This document shows positions 1 to 11,787 of a DNA stretch of 64,000 nt, one piece after another. The notes beneath the pieces are model-generated. The model did not search any database. It was not told where the DNA came from and saw nothing but the letters and a program-made list of their open reading frames with translations. The DNA lies in assembly GCA_011634665.1 (NCBI GenBank), contig WAEK01000002.1, positions 422,501-486,500 on the forward strand. The letters run 5' to 3'. This DNA comes from Mortierella sp. BCC40632 (Eukaryota; Mortierellomycota; Mortierellomycetes; Mortierellales; Mortierellaceae). A program made the translations under genes and the position numbers. Each line of letters opens with the position of its first letter. Within the stretch, counting starts at the first letter, position 1.

Positions 1-399
1 AAGAAAGAAGAAAGAGAGAAAGAGAGCCTCATCCGACGGGGCGATCGGTCCCCTTTGAAAAAACGCGGAGATGGAGGAGAGGGGGCTGTCGAGGCAGAAG
101 AAAAGAAAAAAAAACAGATGATGGGCATGGACGGACGATGGCGGAGGATATCCGTGACGGGGGGAGAGGAGGCGGGGCGGAGAGGCGCAGATGCAGCAAA
201 AAGAGAAGAAAAAGAGAAAAAGAAGAAAGAAAGAAAGAAAGAGAGAAAGAGAGAAGAAAAAGAAAGAAAAAAAAAAAAGTGTTATAGGGATGAGAACGTT
301 ACACAGCTGGCGGGGAGAGAAAAAGAAAGAAAGAAAGAGAGAAAGAGAGAAAGGAGAGAGAATGAGAAATAGAAAAGAAAGGAGCGGATGGGGGGGAAG

Positions 400-459
400 G
401 TGGTGGTGGTGGTGGTGGTGGTGATAGTGATAGTAGTAGTAGTAGTTGTTGTTGTTGTT
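400..459. repeat. Consecutive trinucleotide repeats (TGG, TAG, TTG)
   Basis: About 23 bases of TGG units run into GTGATAG, then TAG units, then TTG units. The three motifs differ by one base at each step, as if one microsatellite had mutated and re-expanded. Confidence 0.85.
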
Positions 460-610
460 ACTTTTGCTGTTATAGTCGTTGTAGTAGAAAAGATAGAACG
501 GTTGGTTGGTTGGTAGGGGAGTCTAGGCAGAAGAAGTAGAAGGAGAATAACTCGCACGGCAGAGAGAAAGAGTTGACTAGTTGCAGTGATGCAATTTCCT
601 CCGAGCAGTG

Positions 611-675
611 GATCCGAATGCTGAATCTGATACTGAATCCGATGCTGAATCCGATGCTGAATCCGATGCTGATGC
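611..675. repeat. 12-bp tandem minisatellite
   Basis: The unit CTGAATCCGATG repeats perfectly three times (634-669), with diverged copies to the left (AATGCTGAATCTGATA). The unit is a multiple of three, so both strands stay open through it; the minus strand reads as a Ser-Ile-Gly-Phe repeat. No gene context supports translation. Confidence 0.8.
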
Positions 676-1117
676 CTGACAGACAGTGCTGATGCAGAGT
701 CAATGGACCAATGCTGATTGGAGAAGAGAGAAAGAGAAAGAACAGAGAAGAGAGAAAGAGAGAAAAAGTGAAAAGAGTGAGAGAGTGAGAGAGTGGAAAA
801 GTGAGTTCTTCTCCGCCTCTTTCCTCTACGCCTCTCTTTCATTCTCCCATTCTCTCCTCCCGCCCCTGGGCCCATCCACTTGCTGCCTTGTCCTGTCTGT
901 CTGTTTATCTGTCTGTCTGTCTGAATGTATGTCTGGATGTGTCTGAATGCTTGTCCGTCTGTCTGCCTGCTCGACAGGGCTCAGGCACGACGGACGAGGA
1001 AATGGGCAACGGCCAGCATCCTTCCTCCCCTTTCCTTCTTCTTCTTTCCTTTTTTTCTTTCTTTCCCCTTGGGACCTGTCCTACCCGCCATCCTTTTCTC
1101 TCGTTCTCTATCTATCT

Positions 1118-1148
<31 letters not shown>

Positions 1149-2035
1149 TTCCATCCGTGCCGTGGGGGGAGGGGACCTGGGTGTCCAGACCCAAACAGCC
1201 CAATAAGGACTCGGTAGCCGACGCAGACGGGACGATGACGACAAGAGACTACTTTCTCTTCACTCGGACACACACACACACAATCACCATCGTGTCTGTC
1301 AGGCGCTGAATTCTCAGCCTCGGAGGTCACAAGACCTGGCTGGCGCCGTGATTCTCTTTTGTCTCTTGGCACTTTACTTATGTTCTTGCTTTGCTCTTTT
1401 TACCTCTCTCACTCTCTCTCTCTCACTCTCTCTCACTCTCATCGCTCTCTCCTCGTGTCTGTGCTTCTTCTACTATCTCCTATTACCTTCAACCTGATGA
1501 TTCCCACAATGGACTACCATTAAACTACTACTGTGCTTCTGCTCCCGTTCCCGTGACTGTGGCTCCCGTTGGCGCTCCCTGGCTCCCTTCTCCTTTCCTT
1601 CGCTCCCTGTCTATCCACACCGACCGTACCTCACCCCCTAGATTCGCCTCCATTTCTCTTCCCGCCTCCTATTTGATTCCCCCTTTTTAGTCTCTCTCTC
1701 TCTTTTTCTCACTTTTAGCACCTCTCCGAATGAAAAAAAAAGTCAGCGCAGACTGCTCAGTCGTGTGGGGTCACCAGGTGGCTATTGTTTCTACCGTTTT
1801 ATTTTTGAGAAAGAGTTTGATGTTGTTGTTCACGTTGTCCCCCCAGGTTTTTTTACCTCACATACTCTATAATATACTACCCTGACTGGTATGTTCCTGC
1901 TGCTCTCTTGAGGTTAAAAAACAAAAGACCCACGTTCCTCTCTTTTTTTTTTTTGCGCAATGCTCTCATCAGGGACCATCACTGAGCCATCTAGTCCAAC
2001 AACATACACACACAAACACGCGCAATATGTTCTCT

Positions 2036-2041
2036 TTCTCT

Positions 2042-2130
<89 letters not shown>

Positions 2131-2133
2131 CCA
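2036..2133. repeat. Long (CT)n microsatellite
   Basis: Nearly pure CT dinucleotides with a few interruptions (TATCTCC and others). It is the longest CT array of the left flank, followed by an A-run and later by an inverse GA array (2390-2416). Confidence 0.9.
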
Positions 2134-2383
2134 CAAAAAAAAAAAAAAGAGCTGTCTTTCTTGCACAAGGTTGTGCTGCATGACCGCATTGGCTCCTCTC
2201 TCCCGCTCTTGGAGGCCCAGAATGTATGAGCTCCCATGATTATGCTCCGTCCATCCACCTGTGCTTGCGGAATACGTGGACCGAAGGAGAGAAAGAAATA
2301 GAGAGAAATAACCGAGTAGCATAAGGAGTAGGGGGTGGAGGGAGGGGGGGAGTTGGAGGTGGAGAAAGAGAGAGATAGAGATT

Positions 2384-2421
<38 letters not shown>

Positions 2422-3238
2422 TAGGAGAAGGAGAATGCCAGGCATGCGTCTCAAAAGTGCGGATCAAGACGTGAGATAGATAGAGAGAGCAGGGGCAGAG
2501 TGCTTCTCTATTTTGTGCTCCCTTCCTTCCTCTCCACGCGTTTGTCTGTTGGTGTCCGCTCTCTGCTACTACTCTACTACTTCACAGCGGCCTGCACAAA
2601 CCCCTTCTCTCTCTCTCTCTCTTTCTCTATTCTCTCAATCTCTTTCTCCTCTCTCCTCTTCCTCCCTCCTCCCCTCTTTTTCCTTATTTTTCTTTTTCTC
2701 CTCCTCCTACTCCTCTTCCTCCGACACCTAGGTTACAGCTTGTCTGGCCGGCCCAAGGCCGTCATCGCTAGTGGGCTCCTTCCCAAGGGAGGAAAGAGAG
2801 AAAGAGAGAGAAAAGAGAAGGAGCAAAGGAGACAAATTGTGTGTGTGAGCCCAAGAAGCACCTCTTCTCCCAGACGCTCATTGACTCTTTGTCTTCCCGC
2901 CCGTTCCACCTTTCGCCTTTACCTACTCCTCCTCCTACTCCTCCTCCTCCTTCTCCTCCTTCTCCTCCTCTATTCTTTGTCTTTTCTTCCCAACAGCCCA
3001 CAGACTAAAAAGCAATTGCGTTCTCTGTCTCTCTCCAGTCATTCACATGGGCTGCTCTCTTTGAGGTGATTATTTTTCTCGAGAAAGAGGATGGCCGCTG
3101 TCATATATTTTTTTTTTTTTTTGGAGACACCCAAGAACTAAGTGGTTCTGGCAGCTGTATTTAAACATGTGTCGAGTGTTTGCGTGTGTTTGTTATCCTT
3201 GACAATCCCGTTGGTCTCCCTTCTGCCGGTCCCTGCTC

Positions 3239-3269
<31 letters not shown>

Positions 3270-3597
3270 TCACTTTTTGCGCATTCCTTTCAAACAACCA
3301 TGATTATAACAACAACAAAAACAAAAAGGAGGAGATAGGAGATCCCCCTTCCCCTCTTCCCCTTTGGTAGTATACCTCTTGCTCAACCCCAACCCCAAAT
3401 TAAACCAAACCAAACCAAAAAAAAAAAAAAAACATTTAAGAAAACACAATTGGCACCAGCTCGTTTCTCACTCACTCAAGACATGGTCTCTTTTTTTGTA
3501 TCCAAATACGACCAAACGCGGATCGGAGACAGAACCTGCCGCCTCACACAACCCGCCCTTCTCCGATACTCTTTCTTTCTTACCTACACCCTCTCCC

Positions 3598-3638
<41 letters not shown>

Positions 3639-3809
3639 CTCTCTCTCTCTCTCTCTCTCTTTCTAGGAGAGAGGAACGCCAGACATGACATATATGGATT
3701 AAAGCGTGCTTGAAAAAAAAAAAAAAAATGTGTAATGTATATGCAAAATATATATATATTTATAAATTTAAAAAAGAGGGTAAAGGGTGAGAGTGAGTGA
3801 GAGATCATT

Positions 3810-4460
3810 TCAAAGAGGACGTGCTCCGAGGCCGTGTCTTGGCAAAGTCATCTGAATCTCTTCATCATGCGGCGTGTGCCGACTCCACTCGGTCTTGGGT
3901 CCAAAATCATAGAGATCCGAGATGGGGCGTTCAGGCAAGGATAGATCATAGTCTGCTGGAACATGCAGCGGATAGCGACTGTTGATGCTCGAAGGCGAAG
4001 GATACATACTTGTAGACCATGGCTCCACCGTTGGACTATTATTACCGTTGCTGTTGCTGCTGCTGTTATTGTTGTTGTTATTATTATTGTTGTTGTTGCT
4101 ATTGCTACGATTCGGTTGGTATCGGGGTGAGGTGGGCGCAGGATAGGAAAAACCATATTGTGTAGAGGACTCTCCCCCATGTTGAGCACCTTGGCGCTGT
4201 GAATGGCTGGAGTGACTAGGCGATTGTGATGTATGATGACTGTGGCTATTTCTGGGAGGTGAGTTGTTGCTGCTGCCGCCAGTACCACTGCCACTAGTGC
4301 CACTGAAAGGAAGGCTCCCCCCTGTTTGTGCTGCAGGTCCGCCCTTGGTATCATTATTGCTACTGGTCTGTCTCTTCCGAAAGACATTTCTTGTGTCCTC
4401 AACGACAAATACGACGAGATTAGCTTGGATCAGATTGACGACCGAGTAGGTCAAGAGCAC

Positions 4461-4521
<61 letters not shown>

Positions 4522-5251
4522 AATAGAGATGTCAGCGAGTGAAACGAGATCAGAGATCGTCAAGGCACAGATCGGATCAGTCACCTCCCTTGTCCTCCTC
4601 TTCTTCTTCTTCTTCTTCCTCTTTACTTACAATAGTCCTTCATGTTGATCGTGATCTGTCCGACCATGACTTCACAAAGGATGACCAGGAACGTGATCCC
4701 CGAGTTGATCAAAGCCAGTCGACGCCACTGACTATGATGAATGTCCGACTCGATCTGTCGTGCACTTCGATGCAAAGTAATGACCCGTTCCAAAAAAAAG
4801 GCCAGGATAATAAACTCGGTAGCAATCTTGATGTATTGCATCACCGCCGACAGAGGGTAGTTCATGTCAACTGCACAAATGACACCTGTCACCGTACTTT
4901 CTCCTGACATGGTCGTGGTCAGCCATAAACAGAGTCCCAGTCGAATGAGCCACGTGGGGATGGTCATAAACGTGACCGTACGTGGGTAGCTCGTAAAGGA
5001 CCGACATCGGATCAACAGAGCACATTCGGATGAAATGGCATGCAGTTGGTAAAAGATGGTGCCCATGATGGCAATCGTCTTGCATGGAGCAGCAAAGCCC
5101 TAGGAGAAAGAAAAGGCCCAGACACACATCCATACACATCCAGAAAAGGAAACAAAGGTCAGCAAAAATGGTGGCGACATATTGCCATGTTCACCCGAGA
5201 GAGCGATCTCTCTTGAGCTCGACCCACAGGAAGGAAGAGTGTCTGTTGGGT

Positions 5252-5285
<34 letters not shown>

Positions 5286-5469
5286 AGAGAGAGAGAAAGA
5301 AGAGAAACAGAGAGACATGCACAAGAGAGATGGCGTTCGTTGAGAGCCGTGTGGGGAAAAAGGGGTTTTTGCGGGGCGGTGCTTCTCGGGTGGAATGATA
5401 GGGACAACGCGAACCCGATCGTGTGCAGGAATCTCTCTTTTGAACGGAGAAATTGAGAAGATGGATGAT

Positions 5470-5518
<49 letters not shown>

Positions 5519-5985
5519 AGAGACACCAAAGAAATTAAGAAGCGTTGTGGCGGTTCTTCTTCGTAACCTTCTCCCAAAGAATGCTTGGACCCATCTTCTC
5601 CGCAATCCCCACTCGTAAGGAAAGAAAAAAGAAAAAAAGAAAAATGCTTATTTTCCCTTCTTCTCTGCTGCTCCGCCATGATTCATCCTAGCGTCAAACC
5701 ATATTAACTCTAAAAATGCCTCCTCCTTCTCTTCCTATCCCCCCTACGGTTGTACAGCTTGACTGGTACATTTCTACACAGGCAGGATATGAACGCCCCC
5801 TCGCCCCTCTCTTCCCTTTTTGTGTGTCTGTGTGGCGGGAGCGAGGATTTGGCACTGGGGTTCACCAATGTGTACAAGTGTCACCATCGGGACGGAGAGG
5901 AAGACTGGACGCGGGGTAACGGAGCGTCCTGGACACACACACCACACACAGACATTCACACGTCGCCAGCAACAAAAGAAAAGAA

Positions 5986-6018
<33 letters not shown>

Positions 6019-6446
6019 AGCACCAACAACAAAGCACCAACAAAACCAACGGCAACAACGTCGCCGGGAACAGGAACGGTGACAAGAACAAGAGATAAGA
6101 GATGACTCTGTGGATCTATCTCTCTCTTTTGAGAAAAAAAAAAAAAAAAAAAAAAAAAAGGACACATTCACCATGCCAAGGGGCGAACCATTAAAGTGAA
6201 ATGAAAGAGGCAGGAAGGGGAGCACCTTACCGCGGTCAGCATCATGTTGGTAAAGTTGCGAAGCGTAACAAAGAAGAGTTGGAGCGTCATGGCAATGTTG
6301 AAGGGCTTATGGTACTTGATCAGCTTCATATCAATCGACTTGATGAACAGGAGCATCAGCCAGGCAACCGTTGCCGTGGTCACCACGACATTGACCAGAT
6401 ACTTGTTGAATGCCTCGGCATCATCGACCCCAATGGTAAAGGCCAT
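3810..6446 (-). CDS. Seven-transmembrane protein, receptor-like, family unrecognised
   Basis: Three exons on the minus strand: 6446-6231, 5099-4631 and 4459-3810, giving 444 aa. Phase is continuous: phase 0 at the first junction, one base carried at the second (donor GTAAGT at 4630-4625). Seven hydrophobic segments lie at about residues 18-37, 48-70, 80-103, 115-137, 156-180, 198-222 and 229-250. A basic RCRSF stretch follows segment 3, where GPCR-like proteins carry their DRY-type motif. The C-terminal tail of about 190 residues is hydrophilic, rich in Ser, Asn, His and Pro, with an eleven-Asn run. The short N-terminus and long cytosolic-type tail suggest a plasma-membrane receptor, but I cannot name the family. 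The start ATG at 6446 is the simplest choice; an upstream exon is possible. Intron 1 is 1131 bp, very long for this window, and full of microsatellites. Confidence 0.72.
4461..4521 (-). repeat. (GA)n array acting as polypyrimidine tract of an intron
   Basis: About 50 bases of GA on the plus strand, that is CT in the sense of the 7TM gene, lie directly against the TTAG acceptor of its last exon (exon starts at 4459). The microsatellite therefore forms the polypyrimidine tract. Confidence 0.8.
5230..6160. repeat. Microsatellites inside intron 1 of the 7TM gene
   Basis: This part of the long intron holds GA arrays (5248-5300, 5473-5515), a CAA array (5987-6019), a CA-rich block (5934-5950) and a run of about 24 A (6135-6158). 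Open frames here are repeat translations. Confidence 0.8.
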
Positions 6447-6879
6447 GAAGGACGGGTCTGTATGGACAGGGTAGAAGAAAGAGAGAAAGTGATAGGCAGA
6501 GGCAAAGGATTCTGACTAGAGAGTGCTACTGCTCAAAATTCGGTCCGAGATGGAAGGATGCTACAGGTGTGCTAGGAGCACGACTGTCAGCACCTTGAGC
6601 GTATACCAGCGCTGTCCCGTGGCGCGAGGAAAGAGGGAAGGGAGAGGGAAGGAGGAGCAAGGGGGCCAAGGCAAAGGAAGGCAGAGAGAGAAGGGCAAAG
6701 AGAGAAAGAAGGAGAGAAAGAAGGAGAAAACGACAAACAAAAATTGCGTGGCAGGATCAAGTAGACAGGTGGGGAGAGAGGAAAGAGATAGAAAGGGGAA
6801 GAGAAAAAGACCCGATGGAGAGGAATTCGGCCCAAAAAAGACTTTGCAAGGAGCAGGGAGCAAGGAGCGTGGAGCAAGG

Positions 6880-6990
6880 GACAAGAGAGAGAAGAGAGAG
6901 AAGAGAGAGAAGAGAGAGAAGAGAGAGAAGAGAGAGTGAGAGTGAGAGATAGAGTGAGAGAGTGAGAGTGAGAGATAGAGTGAGAGAGAA
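6880..6990. repeat. GA-based nine- and ten-base tandem arrays
   Basis: A GAGAGAGAA unit repeats about five times, followed by GAGAGTGAGA-type units. It is a higher-order repeat grown from a GA microsatellite. Confidence 0.8.
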
Positions 6991-7524
6991 TGAGCTCTAC
7001 CTACAAGTCGCGTGATCTGCAGACTGGCTGAGAGGAGTGTGGGGAGAAAGAGCTTCTTGGTCTCATCTCTCTCCTTGTCTCCAGGTCCGAGGATCGATCC
7101 CGACTTTGAGATACTCTCTACCTATCTGTCCCGGTTCTCGCGGCTGATCTCTATTGTTTTCCCTTCTTTCTTTTCTTTCTTTCGACTTCTCTCGCTTTCC
7201 TTGCTGAAGCCACTTCATTCTTGCTACAGCTCTATAACGTTCTCTCTCTATCTCTCACTCTCTCCAGCATGCTCCGCTCATATCGACCTCAGATGCTCGC
7301 AGGATCTGTTCAACGACTCCGCCCCTTTCAGGAAAAAGGGTGAATCTCAACCTTCATTTCTCGGCTGACCAAAGGCGACATCAGACTAGGCTCCCATCCA
7401 AGGAAGTAACCATGGATAGAGGAAGGCCCCGCTCCCCCGCTTTCTTCGACCACGCTTCCAACAGAGTTAGAAGTAAAGAAAACATAAGTGAGCATGTGCG
7501 AGCTTTCATTTTTCTAAAGGTCAA

Positions 7525-7526
<2 letters not shown>

Positions 7527-7560
<34 letters not shown>
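7527..7560. repeat. Poly-T run of about 34 bases
   Basis: An uninterrupted T homopolymer in gene-free DNA. Runs of similar length recur through the window (for example 26490-26523). Confidence 0.9.
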
Positions 7561-7562
<2 letters not shown>

Positions 7563-7686
7563 CACTGGGTTGCCCGCTCTAATTTTACGAGTAGAGTTAC
7601 ATTTGAACATGGAGCTTGGAAGGCGGGGTTGGGCCTTGGACACGTTCCGGTGGACCATTAGAGTTTTCTTGGGTACCCTCTCGAGA

Positions 7687-7729
<43 letters not shown>

Positions 7730-9905
7730 GAGAGAGATTCGCCATCCAAACAAGAGACAGTGTTTGCTAACCATCTTTCTTTTTTCCAGCAACGACAGAG
7801 ATTAGCCTAGAGGGTCGCCGACGTGGAGCAACTCGACCAAACAATCGAGTAAACCCGAGTAAACGTGGTTTGTTCTTGCTCATTGGCTCGAATGGATAGT
7901 GTAGATCTGATGGGAAAACGTTGTGGAAAGGGGAGAGTGAAGAGAAAGCAACTTCACCTGGTACCGGCCTGGAGTCTGTGAGGCGATCTAGCCCTCCAGC
8001 AGAGAGCAAACCAACTCCCCGGCTCTCTGGGTCGCTCCTTCATGACTAGTTTGTCTACCACCAAACGACCAGTAAGCAAGCCAGCCGTGACGGAAGTACA
8101 GCAGGTACGGCCGCACATATATCTCATCTCGTCTTTTTTTTTTTTCAGCTTTTTTTTTGTTCCGCGCAGCCCTCTCCTCCCCCAGATATTACGCCCTCTT
8201 CTGGTGGCTATACAGGACAGGGTCTGTCGTACTCTTTGCTTTCATAACTTGCCATGCACGTTGATTCTATACACCCTGTTGTACCCCCATCGTGTCCCTC
8301 TGGTCGACAGACAGAGAAAGAAAGAAAAGAAATAAATGCTCCGCAACGACTCTTTTTTTGTCCGCTCAAACAGGTTCCCCTGCTGTCCAATACCGTGTCG
8401 ATGCCGAACATGCTCCGATCCACATGGCTAATAGGATTTTTCGACAGCCGCATCCTTCTATCCTCCCTCCCTTCTTCCCCTTCATTTCGCACTTGTTCTC
8501 GCTTTTCTCTCTAGAGCTTAGGTCCTCACTACTGGAGAGATATGTCTCCCCTCCCCCTCGCTCGCTCACTCAGACAGACACTTTGACCTGTCCTTCTTGC
8601 CCTCGCTTTTGTTCAGTTTTTCGAGTCATAAAAAAGAAAGGCAGCAGAAACAGCAATCAAGTGAGTAGCTTGTAAAAAAGAGAAAAAAGTGTGTCTCTCA
8701 TACTAGTCAATTGTACATGCATACATGCGCTCGCCTATGCTCCTATTAGGGCAAACTTGCCAATGCCAATAAGATGGCCTATTCGTGAGCACCTGTATAG
8801 CCTCTTTATTTTTTTTTTTTCTGTTTTTCTAGCCATTCCTCTAAGAGGAGCATCGCTCATAAAGGGACGAGAGCTTTTTGCCGCGAGAATAGAACCGGAT
8901 GACAAAGAATGTCCAAAGGGTTTAATGTCTAACGGAGCGAGGAATGAGGGTAGGTACATTGCTAGGAATACCCAATCGTTTAGACAGCCAGCTCAACTCG
9001 GTCTCCAGGCGGGGAAAACACACACACACACACACACACAAAAAAGTGGAATTAAAACATGTGAGGAACCGGGTGACCAAGATCCGAAGTGTCTGGGTAA
9101 AAAAAAACGCACGCCACGACACGCACCGATTCAATTGATGCATCCCCAATGGCAGGCAACTATAGACAACTGAACAACGCGACAGCAAGAGAGCAAAGTA
9201 AGACGGAGTGACAAGCTGAGTCGGTAAAAAAAAAACGAGGGGTGGGTCTTCGATGAGCCTTGTAATAATGAAAGAGAGAGAGAAAGGACATGACTCGATA
9301 GAGTGAGAGCCATGCTTTTATTTGCCTATCTTGTACTTTTCATGTTTTGTTGACTTGTTTGGGGAATCTTGGCAACGAAACCTGGGCTGGCGTGGATTGG
9401 TACTGCGAGCATTGGACAGGTCAAATACCATTGGGATCTTCCATTCTCAAAACAACAACAACAACAACATTACCAAGAAAAGAGTACAGATGGGCGTGTG
9501 AACACCTCAGGAGGAGCCGTTATCATCAACGAACGAGTCGACATCGTAAAGAAACGAGCTGCGCTTTTGGATCTCCACGTCTACTGACTTGAAACCATCA
9601 ATGGCGTCTATTTCTGCAGGAATGCTGTAAGGTATGGCTGGTATCCTATCTTTTTTTTTTTTTTTTTTTTTTTGTATCTTATGGATAGGGGTGAGAAAGG
9701 GTAAAGAAGAAGAGGAGCATTGCTCGATTGAACATTCAGACTAATTGAGGCAGCCATGTCGCCAGCATGGTTGCTGTCAAGGGGACAAACGGCCCTGCTC
9801 TTGCGCAATCACAGCCTCTTTCTTTTCTTTTTTTCTTTTCTTTTTTTTCCTCCCCGACCCACCAATCTACCCTACCCTTCCCTCTGTTTGTGGTGTGTCA
9901 GCCCC

Positions 9906-9912
9906 TATAAAT
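9906..9912 (+). promoter_or_regulatory. TATA box of the secreted FAD oxidase
   Basis: TATAAAT stands about 246 bases before the ATG at 10158. The interval is strongly CT-rich and ends in CTTCACCATG, a common fungal start context. Assigned by position and motif only. Confidence 0.5.
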
Positions 9913-10157
9913 CGGTCGCCTCTGCCCTCTTTTTTTTCCCTTTTTTTTTTCTTCTTTTTTCTCTTCAGTTCACTCTCTCCTTCCTCACAGCCTCAGTGCT
10001 TCTATTCTCTCTCTACCGTCTCCCCTATCCCGGTTCCTCCCTCCCTCCTTCCTTCCTTCCTTCCTCTCGAACCCCCTATAATTCCATCTCACCCCCTCTC
10101 CAACAACCGTCTTCCCCCTGACCCTGTGACGACTCTTCACATTCATTCTTCTTCACC

Positions 10158-11693
10158 ATGAAATTCTCACTCTGCATTCTTTCCGCCGTGGTGGCTGTCG
10201 CTTACGCGGCCATTGACCCTGTTGTCGAGGAGCAGGTCTTCCAGTCATACTCATCCTCCCCCTTTACCAGTTCATCCATGGATGTCCAGTTCCGTCGTCA
10301 ATCCAACCAGGATGCCTACTTTAACTCGCTCAAGACCTTCAACAACCTCATCACTCCTCGTGAGTTCCCCAAGTCGGCCTTGCCCTTGGCCGTCTTGACT
10401 CCCTCCAAGGCCAACAACTATGGAATTTCCAGAGCTGTTCAGGTGGCCAAGAAGAATGGTCTCCGTGTCTCTGCTCGTTCCGGTGGTTACATGTCTGGTT
10501 ACTCTTCCAACATGGCCGTCACCAACAAGAAAAGTGAAGACTTTATCCTCTTTGATCTCTCCAAGTTGCGCAAGGTCACTGTCAACCCTCAAGCCCGTAC
10601 GGCCACGGCCGAACCCGGTGCAACAGGTCTTGACTTTTACACCGAGACGATCAAGTATGGCTTGACCTTCCCTGGCCCCCACACCGCCCGTGTGACCTTG
10701 GGAGGATTCTTGCTTCAGGGTGGTATGGGTATCGGTTCCCGTCTCTATGGCTCTGGTGTCGACAATGTCATTGGTTTTGACATTGTCACTGCCGCAGGTC
10801 GTGTTGTCTATGCCGATGCTTCGACCAACAAAGATCTCTTCTTTGCAGTCCGTGGTGGTGGTCAGTTCTTTGGTGTGATCACCAAGTTCTATCTCAAGTT
10901 GACTCCTATTGCCAAGGAGCCTACCTTGGTCCCCACGTACAGTGCCTCGTCCGTCCCCATTGACCAGGTCTTTGCCATCCTTGAACGTCCTGAGGCCGAG
11001 TCCTTGTTGGACTTTTATGGCAAGTTTGACCCTCAGGCGCCCAAGGCCCTTGAGAACAAGATTGTCTTTGTGGTTGATCCTTCAACCAACAACAAGCAGT
11101 ATCTCTTTGCCTCCTTCTCGGCCTTGCCCTCCAACACCTCGACAGCCGTGACCAGTGCTCAGGGCGAGATCACTCAGTGGTACCAGTCCGTGAACACGAC
11201 CTTTGCTACGTCCGAGCCCAGCGATTTCAGTGGTTTGATCCATGGTAGTGATGCCTCTTGGGCCGATAGCGACTTGTCGTACTATGCTGAGGATGTCTGG
11301 TTCCCTGTGCCTTTGGACCCCAAGCTTCAAGAGGTGTTGATCAAGCAGTGGGACAAGGTTCCCTCGGCTCTTTCTTCCATGGCCCTCAACACCGGTACCT
11401 GGGATGCCCCCACCAAGAATGCGCTCGGTTATGATCGTTCTTACTCGCTTTGCATTTACTCGACCTGGAAGCGTAATGGAGATGCTTCTTGGGATGAGGA
11501 GAACAAGGCTTGGTTGGATGAGACGATTGAGGCTCTCAAGCCCTGGACTTTGGGTTACTATGCGAATGAGTTGCGTCCCAGGACTGCGACAGATTCGGAT
11601 TACTGGAAGAAGTGTTATGAGGAGACCACTTATCAGAAGCTCCAAACCACCAAGAACCGTTGGGACCCTAGCAATGTCTTTAAGAGCTTGTAA
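10158..11693 (+). CDS. Secreted FAD-dependent oxidase, berberine-bridge-enzyme-like
   Basis: A single uninterrupted frame of 511 aa. Residues 1-17 form a signal peptide (MKFSLCILSAVVAVAYA). The rest fits the FAD_binding_4/BBE family: a flavin-binding domain with RSGGY (107-111), AEPGATG near 151, a glycine-rich LGGFLLQGG at 181-189 and VRGGGQFFGV near 231, then a C-terminal DPSNVF as in BBE domains. Family members oxidise sugars, alkaloids or alcohols with O2, usually outside the cell; the substrate here is unknown. The His that normally follows RSGG is Tyr111, and the usual Cys of the second flavin link is not seen between residues 172 and 200. Codon use is strongly biased toward C-ending codons, and there are no introns, both suggesting high expression. 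Confidence 0.9.
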   Translation: MKFSLCILSAVVAVAYAAIDPVVEEQVFQSYSSSPFTSSSMDVQFRRQSNQDAYFNSLKTFNNLITPREFPKSALPLAVLTPSKANNYGISRAVQVAKKNGLRVSARSGGYMSGYSSNMAVTNKKSEDFILFDLSKLRKVTVNPQARTATAEPGATGLDFYTETIKYGLTFPGPHTARVTLGGFLLQGGMGIGSRLYGSGVDNVIGFDIVTAAGRVVYADASTNKDLFFAVRGGGQFFGVITKFYLKLTPIAKEPTLVPTYSASSVPIDQVFAILERPEAESLLDFYGKFDPQAPKALENKIVFVVDPSTNNKQYLFASFSALPSNTSTAVTSAQGEITQWYQSVNTTFATSEPSDFSGLIHGSDASWADSDLSYYAEDVWFPVPLDPKLQEVLIKQWDKVPSALSSMALNTGTWDAPTKNALGYDRSYSLCIYSTWKRNGDASWDEENKAWLDETIEALKPWTLGYYANELRPRTATDSDYWKKCYEETTYQKLQTTKNRWDPSNVFKSL

Positions 11694-11781
11694 ATGCTCT
11701 TTTGGGCTCTTTCTTTTTAGTTTTCTTTTTCTTTTTTTCTTTTTTTTTTCCCCTCCTTTCCTTTGAATTCTATACCTTCGT

Positions 11782-11787
11782 AATAAA
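11782..11787 (+). terminator. Poly(A) signal AATAAA of the FAD oxidase
   Basis: AATAAA lies 88 bases after the stop codon. A genomic A-run follows at about 11820-11843. Confidence 0.55.

Larger units (their letters stand above)
1..3809. other. Gene-free simple-sequence region
   Basis: I see no credible gene in this stretch. It is made of purine-rich GA/GAA runs (1-400), trinucleotide blocks (400-459), a 12-bp tandem array (611-675), TCTG repeats (about 893-965) and long CT tracts (1120-1146, 2036-2133, 3242-3271, 3601-3662). All open frames here are translations of those repeats (Ser/Leu or Lys/Glu/Arg strings) with no recognisable domain. The 7TM gene to the right ends at 3810, so the right edge is its 3' flank. 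Confidence 0.75.
6447..10157. other. Gene-poor intergenic region
   Basis: I support no gene here. It holds a GAGAGAGAA-type array (6880-6990), a run of about 34 T (7527-7560), a GA array (7689-7735), a CA array (9018-9041), a run of about 21 T (9652-9673) and CT-rich DNA leading into the FAD oxidase promoter. Two overlapping frames at 9347-9592 are mildly protein-like, but no family fits. Confidence 0.65.

Noticed and set aside
6561..6630. Possible upstream exon of the 7TM gene (reads RWYTLKVLTVVLLAHL on the minus strand)
   Set aside because: It looks membrane-like and has an acceptor, but no donor joins it in phase to the exon at 6457-6231, so I kept the ATG at 6446.
9347..9592. Overlapping 70-80-codon plus-strand frames
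   Set aside because: Two competing frames, a CAA repeat inside, no splice partners and no family similarity.
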